The notes beneath the pieces were generated by a model. That model had not been told where the DNA came from. It did no database searches and saw nothing but the letters and a program-made list of their open reading frames with translations. Position numbers and translations under genes: made by a program. From an uncultured Bacilli bacterium (GTDB lineage Bacteria > Bacillota_I > Bacilli_A > RF39 > UBA660), in assembly GCA_934168275.1 (NCBI GenBank), contig CAKPNA010000002.1, positions 61,364-125,363 on the forward strand: 64,000 nucleotides of DNA, read 5' to 3'. Shown here piece after piece: positions 55,048-63,511 of the stretch (its first letter is position 1; the number at the start of each line of letters is the position of its first letter).

Positions 55048-56326
55048 TATCATTGATTTTTATTTAATTAGTTTTTATTACTATTTTACTAGTCGTATTG
55101 TTTTTAGAAAACAAGTATATATTAACTATTACACCTTATTAATTTTTGTTATTTGTGGAATTATGTTTTGTCTTGGTAAGATGATGCTTTGTAGTTTATT
55201 AATTATTTTACCTTCTTTTTTAGTGGGATTTATTTATAATAAATATATTTTTAAGATGAAGACTTGTGCTTCTTATTTATTATCACTTATTTCTTCTTTT
55301 GTACTAGCTTTTATTGTGGCACTTTTTTGTGTACTATTTAGATTCTTAGGAATTAGTTTTGGTGGTAATTATTTATTGTTTTTATTAGCTAAAATGTTTT
55401 ATATTGGAATAACGATGCTTATTACTTATGTAATTACGTGGAAAGTCTTCGAAAAGATTACCTTTAGTTATCGTAATTTTTGTTATATCATTGTGATAGG
55501 TGTTGTTATTTGTTTAGCATTATTAGTTATGGTTATGATTATGGTACATGAAAATAAGATATGTTTAATGTTATATCTTGCTTTAATAGCTATGTTATTA
55601 CTAGGTACTTTGGTTGTGGACTATCGAGAGAAAAAGAATGCTGCTTGGGGAAAAAGGCTTATTGAACTATATGAATATGCTAAAGAAAGTGATGCTGTTA
55701 TTACCGAGTATAGAATGGCTTTACATGAGAGTAATAATACTCTACTAGCTATTAAAGGGATGCTTGGCGGTGATGTTGATGAAATTAGAGATTATGTTGA
55801 TAACGCTATTAAGAAACGTAGAAATATTACTGTTCCTAAAGATAACTTTGGTGCTTTAAATTATATACCTGTTCCTTCGATTAGATACTTTCTTAGTGGG
55901 AAGATATGTGCTATGAAAGATATTGGTTCTAGCGTAGAATTATTTATTAGTCCTGAGGTAGTTAAAATTAAGGATTATGTGGGAATGGTTGATTGTTGGA
56001 ATGATCTTTATATTGTTTTAGGAGTTGTGTTAGATAACGTAATTAATTCTTTGAAAGAAGCTCCTGATAAACTTTGCAGTATACAAATGTATTTAGAGAG
56101 TACTATTTTACATTTTGAGTTTGCTAATACTTTTAATGATACTGCGAATGTTAGAAAAATAGCGAAGACAGGATATAAAACTAAGAATGTTAATCATGGT
56201 GTTGGATTGTCATTAGTTGATGAAGTTTTAAAAAAGAAAAAATATTACAGTTTAGAAACAGATATTGTTGATAATTTTTTTGTTCAAAAATTAAAAATTG
56301 ATTTAAGTAAGATTAAGATCAAGTAA
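55025..56326 (+). CDS. GHKL-domain sensor histidine kinase (AgrC-like)
   Basis: 433 residues: about six helices (residues 8-200), a dimerisation helix with EYRMALHESNNTLLAIKGML where the phospho-His is followed by ESNN, and an ATPase domain with the N box VLGVVLDNVINSLKEAPD and G box NHGVGLSLVDEVLKKK. This is the family of peptide-sensing AgrC and ComD. No agrB or agrD gene lies in the element, so the signal may be made elsewhere, or may not be a peptide. Translationally coupled to the regulator gene. Confidence 0.92.
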   Translation: MNGTIIYNIIDFYLISFYYYFTSRIVFRKQVYINYYTLLIFVICGIMFCLGKMMLCSLLIILPSFLVGFIYNKYIFKMKTCASYLLSLISSFVLAFIVALFCVLFRFLGISFGGNYLLFLLAKMFYIGITMLITYVITWKVFEKITFSYRNFCYIIVIGVVICLALLVMVMIMVHENKICLMLYLALIAMLLLGTLVVDYREKKNAAWGKRLIELYEYAKESDAVITEYRMALHESNNTLLAIKGMLGGDVDEIRDYVDNAIKKRRNITVPKDNFGALNYIPVPSIRYFLSGKICAMKDIGSSVELFISPEVVKIKDYVGMVDCWNDLYIVLGVVLDNVINSLKEAPDKLCSIQMYLESTILHFEFANTFNDTANVRKIAKTGYKTKNVNHGVGLSLVDEVLKKKKYYSLETDIVDNFFVQKLKIDLSKIKIK

Positions 56327-56451
56327 ATTAATTCCCAAAAATCATTAAATATTTACTATTTATCATTTATTATAATTTTCTTATTTGTACGTGTTATGAT
56401 GGTGTCATGCGAATAACCAATTCGTAAGATTGAAAGCGAGGTAAATTTGTA

Positions 56452-56661
56452 ATGAATGGTAAAGTAAAATGGTTTAATAATGAGAAAGGATATGGCTTTA
56501 TTGAATATAAAGACAATGAGGATATTTTTGTTCACTACTCTGCAATTAAGTGTAATGGATTTAAAACCTTAAAAGAGGGTGAACTTGTTCAGTTTAAACT
56601 TATTGATACTGATAAAGGTCTACAAGCTAGAGAAGTACTTTCATTATCTAGTATTTGTTAA
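56452..56661 (+). CDS. Cold-shock domain protein
   Basis: 69 residues: NGKVKWFNNEKGYGFIEY (RNP1 KGYGFI) and DIFVHYSAI (RNP2), the single OB-fold cold-shock domain that binds single-stranded RNA and DNA. A leader of over 50 bases with an extended -10 (TGT-TATGAT near 56391-56400) precedes it. As cargo of element 2 it may act as an RNA chaperone or control factor for the element; a host-type cspA-like gene carried by chance is the alternative. Confidence 0.9.
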   Translation: MNGKVKWFNNEKGYGFIEYKDNEDIFVHYSAIKCNGFKTLKEGELVQFKLIDTDKGLQAREVLSLSSIC

Positions 56662-56681
56662 AATATAAGTCATTAATTAAT

Positions 56682-56716
56682 ACTCAATTACATATAATTT
56701 GTAGTTGAGTTTTTTA
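56682..56716 (+). terminator. Terminator at the right end of element 2
   Basis: ACTCAATTACA pairs with TGTAGTTGAGT (56682-56692, 56700-56710), followed by TTTTTT. Ends the cold-shock gene just before the right junction, so it would shield fragment 3 from element transcription. Confidence 0.85.
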
Positions 56717-56723
56717 CTGCTTT

Positions 56724-56750
56724 CCTACCCTTACACTAACAGAACCTAAT
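56724..56750 (+). other. Right junction of element 2 (candidate attR2)
   Basis: Element DNA CCTACCCTT is followed by the core ACACTA (56733-56738) and then ACAGAACCTAAT, where the binding-protein gene resumes in frame. Confidence 0.8.
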
Positions 56751-57161
56751 GCAACAGCTGTAGAAAAAGCTGGGCTTGGTCATATTGTATGTTATGTTGG
56801 GGATTTAGGTGGTTTAGTACCTTATACTGCTTATAATGCTAAGAAAAGTTTTATAGATAATAATAAAGATGTTATTAAGGGATTTAGTAAGGCTATTGAT
56901 AAAGCACTTAAGTATGTTGATAGTCATGATAGTAAAGATATAGCACCTCTTATATTAGATTATTTTCCTGATACTAAGTTAGAGGACATGATTACAATAA
57001 TTGATCGATATAAAACTGGTCAAGCATGGAAGAAAAATATTACTATTAATGAAGATGAATGGAATCATATTCAAGAAATAATAATGGAAGCTGGCGAGTT
57101 AAATAATACTGTTAGTTATGATAAATTAGTATATTCTAAGCATTTTAAAGATTATGAATAA
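56739..57161 (+). pseudogene. ABC substrate-binding protein, fragment 3 of 3 (C-terminus)
   Basis: 140 codons beginning TEPNATAVEKAGLGHIVCYV and ending at TAA 57161. It matches the C-terminal half of NMT1-like proteins: FIDNNKDVIKGFSKAIDKAL, a helical segment with WKKNITINEDEW, and AGELNNTVSYDKLV. It has no start codon or RBS of its own and cannot be translated as it stands, though it may be read if a transcript enters. Its stop overlaps the ATPase start (57154) by eight bases, showing the original operon coupling. Confidence 0.9.
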
Positions 57162-57900
57162 TATAGTTCAAATAAAAAATATTAGTAAAGACTTTTATAG
57201 TAAGAATAAGATAACTACTGCGATTAAGGATATATCACTTGATGTTAAAGATGGGGAGTTTGTGGCTATTGTTGGACCTTCAGGGTGTGGTAAATCGACA
57301 CTACTTAATATACTATGTAATTTAGATAAGCCAACTAGTGGACAAATAATATTGAAGAATAATGCAAAAATTGGTTATATGCTCCAACAAGATTGTTTAT
57401 TTCCATGGTTAACTATTTTCGATAATTGTTGTATAGGATTAAAGATTGAAAATAAGTTAACTAAAGAGAATAAAGAATATGTTAAAAATTTATTATATAC
57501 CTATGGGCTTAAAGATTTTATAAATAGTTATCCTAATAGTTTATCTGGTGGTATGCGTCAAAGAGTTGCTTTAATTAGGACACTAGCAATTAAACCGGAT
57601 ATATTGCTTTTAGATGAGCCATTTTCTGCTCTTGATTATCAATCACGTTTAGCAGTATGTGATGACGTATATAGAATAATTAAAAAAGAAAAAAAAACAA
57701 TTATTATGATTACTCATGATATTGCTGAAGCTATTTCTATGGCTGATAGAATTGTAATACTTACCGGTAGACCTGCTATGGTAAAAAAAATTATGGATGT
57801 TAAGTTAACTAATTCTAGTACTCCTATTAATAATAGAAAGTGTGTAGAATTTAGTAAGTATTATGAGAGTATATGGAAAGAGTTGGATTTTCATGTATAG
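57154..57900 (+). CDS. ABC transporter ATP-binding protein (SsuB/TauB/NrtD type)
   Basis: 248 residues: Walker A GPSGCGKSTLLNILCN near 42, Q-loop MLQQDCLFPWLTIFDN, signature YPNSLSGGMRQRVALIR near 130, Walker B PDILLLDEPFSALDYQS and switch His in MITHDIAEAISMADRI. LFPWLT after the Q-loop is typical of nitrate/sulfonate/taurine and thiamine-precursor importers. It is the complete cytosolic ATPase of the split operon, starting inside the end of fragment 3 and running eight bases into the permease gene. Confidence 0.93.
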   Translation: MNNIVQIKNISKDFYSKNKITTAIKDISLDVKDGEFVAIVGPSGCGKSTLLNILCNLDKPTSGQIILKNNAKIGYMLQQDCLFPWLTIFDNCCIGLKIENKLTKENKEYVKNLLYTYGLKDFINSYPNSLSGGMRQRVALIRTLAIKPDILLLDEPFSALDYQSRLAVCDDVYRIIKKEKKTIIMITHDIAEAISMADRIVILTGRPAMVKKIMDVKLTNSSTPINNRKCVEFSKYYESIWKELDFHV

Positions 57901-58516
57901 TGATGAATATAAAAAATATTTAAAGAAGAATAAGATTAATAATTATTTAATTAAATTTACTCAGATTAGTATATTAGTTTTATTATTACTTTTATGGGAA
58001 TATTTGGCAAGAAATAATATAATTAATTCTTTTATATCTTCTTCCCCTTCAAGAGTAATTAAGGCTATTATAAATTTATATAAACAAAATAATTTATTTA
58101 ATAATATATGGATTACAGTATATGAAACATTAATTAGTTTTATATTAGGAACACTTATTGGAACATTTATAGCAATTGTTCTTTGGTATAATAAGTTTAT
58201 ATATAAAGTGGTTGATCCTTATTTAACAATATTAAATAGTTTACCTAAGGTAGCGTTGGGTCCAATTATTATTATTTATAGTGGTGCTAATATAAATTCA
58301 ATTATTACTATGGCTTTACTAATTTCGGTAATTATAACAATCATAACGGTATATAATGGTTTTGTGAATACTGATTATAACAAAATTAAATTATTAAACT
58401 CTTTAAAGGCTACTAAAATGCAAATTCTGAAATATGTAATTTTACCTAGTAGTTATTCAACTATTATTAGTTCTTTAAAGATTAATGTTAGTATGTCTTT
58501 GATTGGGTCAATGGTG
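57893..58516 (+). pseudogene. ABC transporter permease (SsuC-like), truncated by element 3
   Basis: From ATG 57893 about 208 codons match BPD-type permeases: LLLLLWEYLARNNIINSFIS, TVYETLISFILGTLIGTFIA, and the EAA-like loop NSLKATKMQILKYVILPSSY before SLKINVSMSLIGSMV. The next residues in this family are GEFLVSKAGLGY; here they become QWRENVFKNL, so about 45-50 C-terminal residues including the last helix are gone. The remainder of the gene is not seen within the window. The product is probably nonfunctional unless the element leaves. Confidence 0.88.
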
Positions 58517-58543
58517 CAATGGAGAGAAAATGTTTTTAAAAAT

Positions 58544-59890
58544 TTAAGATATCTTATAAAATATCTCTATATCATTATCAGTTACCACAACTTTATCAAC
58601 AATGTGCATAATTATTATTCTTTTTTCTTCAAATGTCATTTTATTCCAAGTAGTTTGTAGATTTCTTAACTTTTCTAATGATCCACTATTATGATCTTCA
58701 TTATTTTTAGCATTATCAATTATTTCTAATATTGATTTTTTTTCTTGCTCTAATTCTTCAATTTTCTTTTTAGTGTCAAGAACTGCAATACCATCTGAAA
58801 TAAAATTAATTAAGTTATTGATTTGTAATTTTATCTTTGATAATCTTTTTTCATATTCATTAATAACATCGACTTGTGTAATTTCGTATTTTTCTCTAAA
58901 CATATTTTCATCTAATGTCATTGAAAATAAATTTTCTAATATTACATCTTCAATTTCAAATGAGTCCCATCTTTTATTTTTACAATTTGGGTCTTTAATA
59001 AATTTTGGTTTGCTTTTTTGTTGAGAATAGCAATAACAAATCAATCTTTTGCCCCATTTTTGATATCTATATTTTGCACCACAATGTCCACAAAATATTT
59101 TTCCTGATAACAAATAATGACTTTCGGTTCTTGCTTTACTTCGTAGTTTATTAGTTTCTATTATTTTATTATGTAATTCTTCTGATATTACTGCTTGATG
59201 TTTTCCTTCATACTCTTGATCTTTGTATGGTACAATACCTAATGTTCTTCTTGAAAGTATCCTTTTTTCTATCATACTTTCATCCATGCCAACTATATTA
59301 CTAATTTTTACAAAACTATAACCATTTAAATAAAGATTTATCATTTTATGTAACAACTCTACTTGTTCTGGTACAGGAATTAAAGTTCCTGTATTTTTAT
59401 CATAGCTATAAGGAAATGGATCTTTGCCTCCACCTTTCCAATATCCATTTTCAGCTCTTTTTTGTATACCAATTTTTGTTCTTTCAAGTATTGTTTCTCT
59501 TTCAAGTTGTGCGAATATTGATAAAATACCGACCATAGCTTTGCCAAATGGAGTTGTAGTATCGAAGTTTTCTCTCACAGAAACAAAACCAACATTATAT
59601 TTATTAAATACCTCTTCAATTAAATATAAAGTATCTTTTTGACTCCTTGATATTCTATCTAGTTTAAATACAATTACACAATCTATCTTATGTTCTTTAA
59701 CATCTCTTATGAGTTTTTGAATAGCTGGTCGTTCCAAGTCTTTACCACTATAACCACCATCTACATAATATTCATACTCGGTAAATTCTTTTGCTTTAGC
59801 ATAGTTTAATAAAAATTCTTTCTGTGCATCAATCGAATAACCCTCTAATTGAATATCAGTTGAAACTCTGGCATATAATCCTGCTTTTAT
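58544..59890 (-). CDS. Large serine recombinase of element 3 (probable ATA start)
   Basis: 448 residues when read from ATA 59890, which lies at correct distance from GGAGGT. Only then is the N-terminal catalytic segment KAGLYARVSTDIQLEGYSID included; starting at the first ATG (59737) would drop it. Further motifs: VIVFKLDRISRSQKDTLYL, a recombinase domain near 175-260, zinc ribbon IFCGHCGAKYRYQKWG with CYCYSQQK and DPNCKNKRW, and a coiled helix IKLQINNLINFISDG. Either this is a rare ATA start or a recent ATG-to-ATA change that lowers expression. The frame is otherwise open. Confidence 0.88.
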   Translation of the reverse strand: MKAGLYARVSTDIQLEGYSIDAQKEFLLNYAKAKEFTEYEYYVDGGYSGKDLERPAIQKLIRDVKEHKIDCVIVFKLDRISRSQKDTLYLIEEVFNKYNVGFVSVRENFDTTTPFGKAMVGILSIFAQLERETILERTKIGIQKRAENGYWKGGGKDPFPYSYDKNTGTLIPVPEQVELLHKMINLYLNGYSFVKISNIVGMDESMIEKRILSRRTLGIVPYKDQEYEGKHQAVISEELHNKIIETNKLRSKARTESHYLLSGKIFCGHCGAKYRYQKWGKRLICYCYSQQKSKPKFIKDPNCKNKRWDSFEIEDVILENLFSMTLDENMFREKYEITQVDVINEYEKRLSKIKLQINNLINFISDGIAVLDTKKKIEELEQEKKSILEIIDNAKNNEDHNSGSLEKLRNLQTTWNKMTFEEKRIIIMHIVDKVVVTDNDIEIFYKIS

Positions 59891-59984
59891 AACAATTACC
59901 TCCTTTTAACTATAAAAGCATTCATATACTATTTTTGATTGCTCTTATAGTATAACATACATTCAGCAGTTTGTGTCCTTAATC

Positions 59985-60024
59985 AAAAAATAAGGGAAAG
60001 TTTTGGTAAACTCTCCCTTAAAAT
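59985..60024 (-). terminator. Hairpin between recombinase 3 and a short gene
   Basis: TAAGGGA-a-AGTTT (59991-60003) pairs with AAACT-c-TCCCTTA (60008-60020), loop TGGT; minus-strand reading ends in TTATTTTTT. Ends the short unit at 60029. Confidence 0.8.
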
Positions 60025-60028
60025 ATAA

Positions 60029-60145
60029 CTATTTTTGCTGTGAATATTTTTTAATTAGTTCATATATTAATGGTATTTTTATTACTATATCTTTTGGGTT
60101 TATGATTTTACCATTGGAATCATAATTTATCACTTTATTAGCCAC
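60029..60145 (-). CDS. Short hypothetical gene or relic (38 aa)
   Basis: 38 codons from GTG 60145 with GGGGCG upstream. The peptide reads ANKVINYDSNGKIINPKDIV and IPLIYELIKKYSQQK, with no recognised family. A strong hairpin follows. It could be the C-terminus of a broken gene, since the open frame extends somewhat further upstream without a better start. Confidence 0.35.
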   Translation of the reverse strand: MANKVINYDSNGKIINPKDIVIKIPLIYELIKKYSQQK

Positions 60146-60401
60146 TAATATAGTCGCCCCTAATTAAGTTTATTTTTATTTCATATAAATTATTCAGGCA
60201 TAATTCCTCTAATACAAAATTACTCCTTATATACTAGGTTTTTCTACAACATAATCAACAATATATTGATAATATTCTTCAGGCATATTTTTTAAAAGAT
60301 AATCAGAAAAGTATTTTTCCCAGTTATCATAGATATTAGCCTTTATAAACTGCCATAAATTATAATATAGTTAATTATTTTTTAACAAACAACACCTCAA
60401 T
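60146..60401 (-). pseudogene. Non-coding stretch with one gene remnant
   Basis: No intact gene. On the minus strand, roughly 60364 to 60227 (TAA at 60229-60227), an open frame without a start encodes FIKANIYDNWEKYFSDYLLK followed by a Tyr/Val-rich tail; it looks like the tail of a decayed soluble protein. Nothing else is visible here. Confidence 0.35.
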
Positions 60402-60435
60402 AAAAAAAGTCTTGCTTTATTTAGCAAAACTTTTT
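60402..60435 (-). terminator. Terminator after the 123-residue protein gene
   Basis: Minus-strand AAAGTTTTGCT/AGCAAGACTTT stem with loop AAATA followed by TTTTT. Confidence 0.8.
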
Positions 60436-60442
60436 AAACTAA

Positions 60443-60814
60443 TTAATCTTTTGAAATAACTATTTTTTTAACATTAGATAATTTAGCCGGTTCACTAGGT
60501 AACATCACATCAGATGAAGTAATAGTTACTTTTTGATTTGCTTTTAATTTATCTGCAGTAGAATTTTCATTGTTATAAACTATCTTTGTATCTTTATTTA
60601 TTTCAAATTCATACTCTACAGTATATTCTTTTTTCTTTTTATCATATTCTTCCACTAGGACAGTATATACATTATCATTTACTGTCACTTCTTTAATTCT
60701 TGCTTCAAAAACTAATTCTTTTTCTTTTGAAACATAATTTGTATATACGAAGTATCCTAATCCTACAAGAACAACTACTGCTATAATTATTTTTACTAGT
60801 AAATCTTGCTTCAT
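60443..60814 (-). CDS. Membrane-anchored hypothetical protein (123 aa)
   Basis: 123 residues: one N-terminal helix (IIIAVVVLVGLGYFVYTNYV) and then a small extracellular beta-rich domain, VFEARIKEVTVNDNVYTVLV and LKANQKVTITSSDVML, like a small OB-type barrel. RBS AGGAGG-like before ATG 60814. It follows the HExxH protein gene by 37 bases and may share its transcript. No family recognised. Confidence 0.65.
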   Translation of the reverse strand: MKQDLLVKIIIAVVVLVGLGYFVYTNYVSKEKELVFEARIKEVTVNDNVYTVLVEEYDKKKKEYTVEYEFEINKDTKIVYNNENSTADKLKANQKVTITSSDVMLPSEPAKLSNVKKIVISKD

Positions 60815-60851
60815 ATTTCCTCCTTTCCTAAATTAATTTATTAAACTTATA

Positions 60852-62168
60852 TTATAAGAATCTATCCCAATAATATCTTCCTGTATTGGATAATGTGTTA
60901 AAGTGTTCTTTAATTTGTGAACTAATTAATTTTGCTTTTTTGTTTATTGGAGTACCATCGTCATAATAATCTTTTGCAAAAGTTCTAGTCATCATATCAG
61001 AAAATAAAACAGCTCTATCTTCTAAATAATTTCTTTTTCCATAAGTTGATAAGAAGTAAGCATTATCTACACTTGTAAAATAATAAACATAATCATTACT
61101 TGTATCTCCATATGTAAAACCTACTGGATTTACATCTTTCATAGTATTATTTATATCAATAGGATATCCTTTATCTTTTATATAAGTATCTATATAATGC
61201 ATTATTTCATGATTTAAAGTATTCTCAAATAAACTTGCTGGGGCAATCATTATTTTAATATCACTTTTATCTTTTGCATCAGTAAGTCCTGAAACATCAC
61301 CACTAATACTATTTACTAAATAAATAGTTAAAGGCATTCCATAATCTTTCATTTCCTTAAAAAAACCAATTGGATAGTTTTTAAGAGTTTTATCTATCTC
61401 CCCAAGGCAATTATTTATCTTATTATCATCGTTAAGTTTTTCTGAACCATAACCATTTATAGTATAATTTCCCAACTCATTTTTATATGCTATTTTAACT
61501 GAATACTTATTTTGAAGTTGTTTTCTATACTCATCATTTTTCTCTGCTTGAGTCTTTTCTACAACAGGTGGTTTTTCTTCAGGTAAAATAGTATTTTCAT
61601 TATTATTTACATTTTGATTAGGTTTATTAGTATTAATACTATTATTGTTATTATTAGTATTAGTGTCTGTTTTAGGTTCTTCAGTTTTAGGACTAGTTTT
61701 TTTATTTTCTACTTTTTCCCAAACAGCATAAAGGGTAGTATCTTCTGCAAGTAATACTTTATTATAAATAGGAGTTTCATTTTTATCAACCCAACCTTTG
61801 AAAACATAACCATCTCTTGTTGGTTCTTTTGGAAGTGTAAGCTCAGTATCTTTGCCAATAGTAATACTATCTATTATACTTCCACCTTTCGTATCAAATG
61901 TAATTGTTATTGCTTCTTTTATATCTTTTTCAATGTCATTCATAGGGCAAACATATTTATTTGTTTTTAAAACTGTTTTAGTTTTACCATTAGAACATTT
62001 ATAAGTATTTGTAAATATTCCTTTATCTTTGTAAACAGTAGCACCATCATCATAATAATCTCTAATTTTAATTATAGGACTATTATTAAATGATAGAGCA
62101 ATTATAAAATCTAAAAATGTTAAACCTATTATAGAACACAGTGTAATTATTATTATTTTCTTTTTCAT
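60852..62168 (-). CDS. Secreted protein with InlB-type B repeat and HExxH metallopeptidase-like domain
   Basis: 438 residues: N-terminal helix (1-25), a Listeria-Bacteroides repeat near 95-150 (FDTKGGSIIDSITIGKDTEL, GYVFKGWVDKNETPIYNK, DTTLYAVWEK), an Asn/Thr/Pro-rich linker to about 215, and a C-terminal domain with NHEIMHYIDTYIKDKG near 345 followed by YLEDRAVLFSDMM, which supplies a third zinc ligand candidate. I infer an exported zinc peptidase acting on cell surface or host material. The repeat domain usually mediates surface binding. The family of the peptidase is not identified. Confidence 0.75.
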   Translation of the reverse strand: MKKKIIIITLCSIIGLTFLDFIIALSFNNSPIIKIRDYYDDGATVYKDKGIFTNTYKCSNGKTKTVLKTNKYVCPMNDIEKDIKEAITITFDTKGGSIIDSITIGKDTELTLPKEPTRDGYVFKGWVDKNETPIYNKVLLAEDTTLYAVWEKVENKKTSPKTEEPKTDTNTNNNNNSINTNKPNQNVNNNENTILPEEKPPVVEKTQAEKNDEYRKQLQNKYSVKIAYKNELGNYTINGYGSEKLNDDNKINNCLGEIDKTLKNYPIGFFKEMKDYGMPLTIYLVNSISGDVSGLTDAKDKSDIKIMIAPASLFENTLNHEIMHYIDTYIKDKGYPIDINNTMKDVNPVGFTYGDTSNDYVYYFTSVDNAYFLSTYGKRNYLEDRAVLFSDMMTRTFAKDYYDDGTPINKKAKLISSQIKEHFNTLSNTGRYYWDRFL

Positions 62169-62289
62169 TTTACCTCCGCATAAATAATAAGCGATATGCG
62201 ATTTTCTTCTTGTATATTAATTATATCATGAATTTTCCGATTTCAAAAATGTTTTAAATATGGTCGTTTTTTAGGTGTCAATATTTTAG

Positions 62290-62318
62290 AAAAAAAGACC
62301 AACATAAAATTGATCTTA
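62290..62318 (-). terminator. Terminator after the Xre-membrane protein gene
   Basis: Minus-strand AAGATCAA/TTGGTCTT stem (62310-62317 with 62295-62302) followed by TTTTTTT. Confidence 0.7.
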
Positions 62319-62339
62319 TTTATAAAATATATTATTAAA

Positions 62340-62900
62340 CTAACATTTTCCACCATTGTCTTCAAAATATGATTCGATATATTTTACTAATATTTTAGCT
62401 TTGTTAAACTGTTTATCTTTAACAAAATTTATAATATAATCACTACCACTTGCATCAATAATATTATCATCTTTATCATATTCTATTAGATAAGTATACT
62501 TTTCACTATTCAGTTGACAATTAAGAAGAACAGTTTGATTTTCTTTTATAGTCATAGAGTCTTTTTTAGCACCAAACATAATATTTATAAAAATAGTAAT
62601 AGAAAAACCAACAACAAAAATTATTCCCAAGACTTTTAGTATCTTAATTATTATCTCTGCGAGTTTTTCGGTATTATTTACTTTTTCTACTAATACTTGT
62701 TTAATGTCATTATTTAATAATTCATCAATACTAACATTAAGTGCTTTAGATAATAATTTTAACTGTTCAGGATTTGGAGAAGTTTCACCAAGCTCCCAAT
62801 TTGATATTGTTTGTCTAGTAACATCAACTTTTTCTGCTAATTGTTCTTGTGAAAGTTTACAATCTTTTCTTAGTTTGAAAATATTATCTCCTAACTTCAT
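62340..62900 (-). CDS. Xre-family regulator with C-terminal membrane segment
   Basis: About 186 residues: a helix-turn-helix at 5-60 (KLSQEQLAEKVDVTRQTISN and SKALNVSIDELL), one helix near 95-115 (LGIIFVVGFSITIFINIMFG), and a small extracytoplasmic part with cysteines near 130 and at the last residue. Membrane-tethered Xre regulators like this are common in gut Firmicutes. I chose ATG 62900 since AAAGGAGG lies eight bases upstream; the frame from 62924 runs through that site. Its target is unknown. Confidence 0.82.
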   Translation of the reverse strand: MKLGDNIFKLRKDCKLSQEQLAEKVDVTRQTISNWELGETSPNPEQLKLLSKALNVSIDELLNNDIKQVLVEKVNNTEKLAEIIIKILKVLGIIFVVGFSITIFINIMFGAKKDSMTIKENQTVLLNCQLNSEKYTYLIEYDKDDNIIDASGSDYIINFVKDKQFNKAKILVKYIESYFEDNGGKC

Positions 62901-63008
62901 CCTTGTTCCTCCTTTCACTAACAATTATATATATGTTAGTAGTGGATTTCTACCAAATGTCTTTGGAAGTTTGTCAAAGGCTTTTAACAATTATAATACA
63001 AATTACTA

Positions 63009-63389
63009 TTATTCTACATCACAAGACCAAAGCCCATGCTTATTACAATATGCATATAATTTTGATCCATTTATATATTTAAAAGTACATTCTGCATTTT
63101 GCTCTGGTAATAATCTAACTTTGCAAATATCTTTATCATTAACCAGTGCAATCCATTCAATAAAATGTTCTTTTTCCATAACATGATTTACTTTTACAAG
63201 TATTTCATCACCTCTATGTTCAAAAGTTGGAATGTGTTTTTCAAACGATGCATCAACACTATTTGAAATTAACTTTACCATAGGTTCACCACAACAAGTT
63301 ATTCCACACTCATCACAGTTACAGTCATTGATTACCTCAACCAATGCACCACATTTTAAACATTTTTTAATTATTAATTCATTTTTCAT
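63009..63389 (-). CDS. dfx: Desulfoferrodoxin / superoxide reductase
   Basis: 126 residues: an N-terminal desulforedoxin-like centre with CLKCGALVEV and CGITCCGEPM, followed by a superoxide reductase domain with metal His in FEKHIPTFEHRGD and KVNHVMEKEHFIEWIALV and the C-terminal CNKHGLWSCDVE. It reduces superoxide to peroxide in anaerobes without making oxygen. The cysteine spacing in the first centre has extra Cys (CNCDECG) compared with usual. ATG 63389 follows AGGAGG; the longer frame from 63449 contains that site. It stands alone. Confidence 0.92.
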   Translation of the reverse strand: MKNELIIKKCLKCGALVEVINDCNCDECGITCCGEPMVKLISNSVDASFEKHIPTFEHRGDEILVKVNHVMEKEHFIEWIALVNDKDICKVRLLPEQNAECTFKYINGSKLYAYCNKHGLWSCDVE

Positions 63390-63511
63390 TTGTTTCCTCC
63401 TTCTATAACAAATTATATTTTTGTTTTTCATTCTTAAGCCTGCTTTCAAATTATAATTAATATTTCAATATATATTATACCATACTTTTAAAATCTATTT
63501 TTACAAAACCA

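Larger units (their letters stand above)
52532..56738 (+). mobile_element. Serine-recombinase element 2 (4,201 bp) carrying a two-component system
   Basis: Flanked by direct repeats ACACTA at 52532-52537 and 56733-56738. Joining across them makes VTL-TEPNA in one frame. It carries a recombinase and small gene on the minus strand, then, on the plus strand, a LytTR response regulator, a GHKL sensor kinase and a cold-shock protein. No replication, transfer or peptide-pheromone genes are seen. The right end comes 17 bases after the cold-shock gene terminator. Confidence 0.9.

Noticed and set aside
54189..56451. agrD/agrB-like peptide and processing genes
   Set aside because: Searched around the kinase and regulator; short gaps hold only promoter-like sequence.
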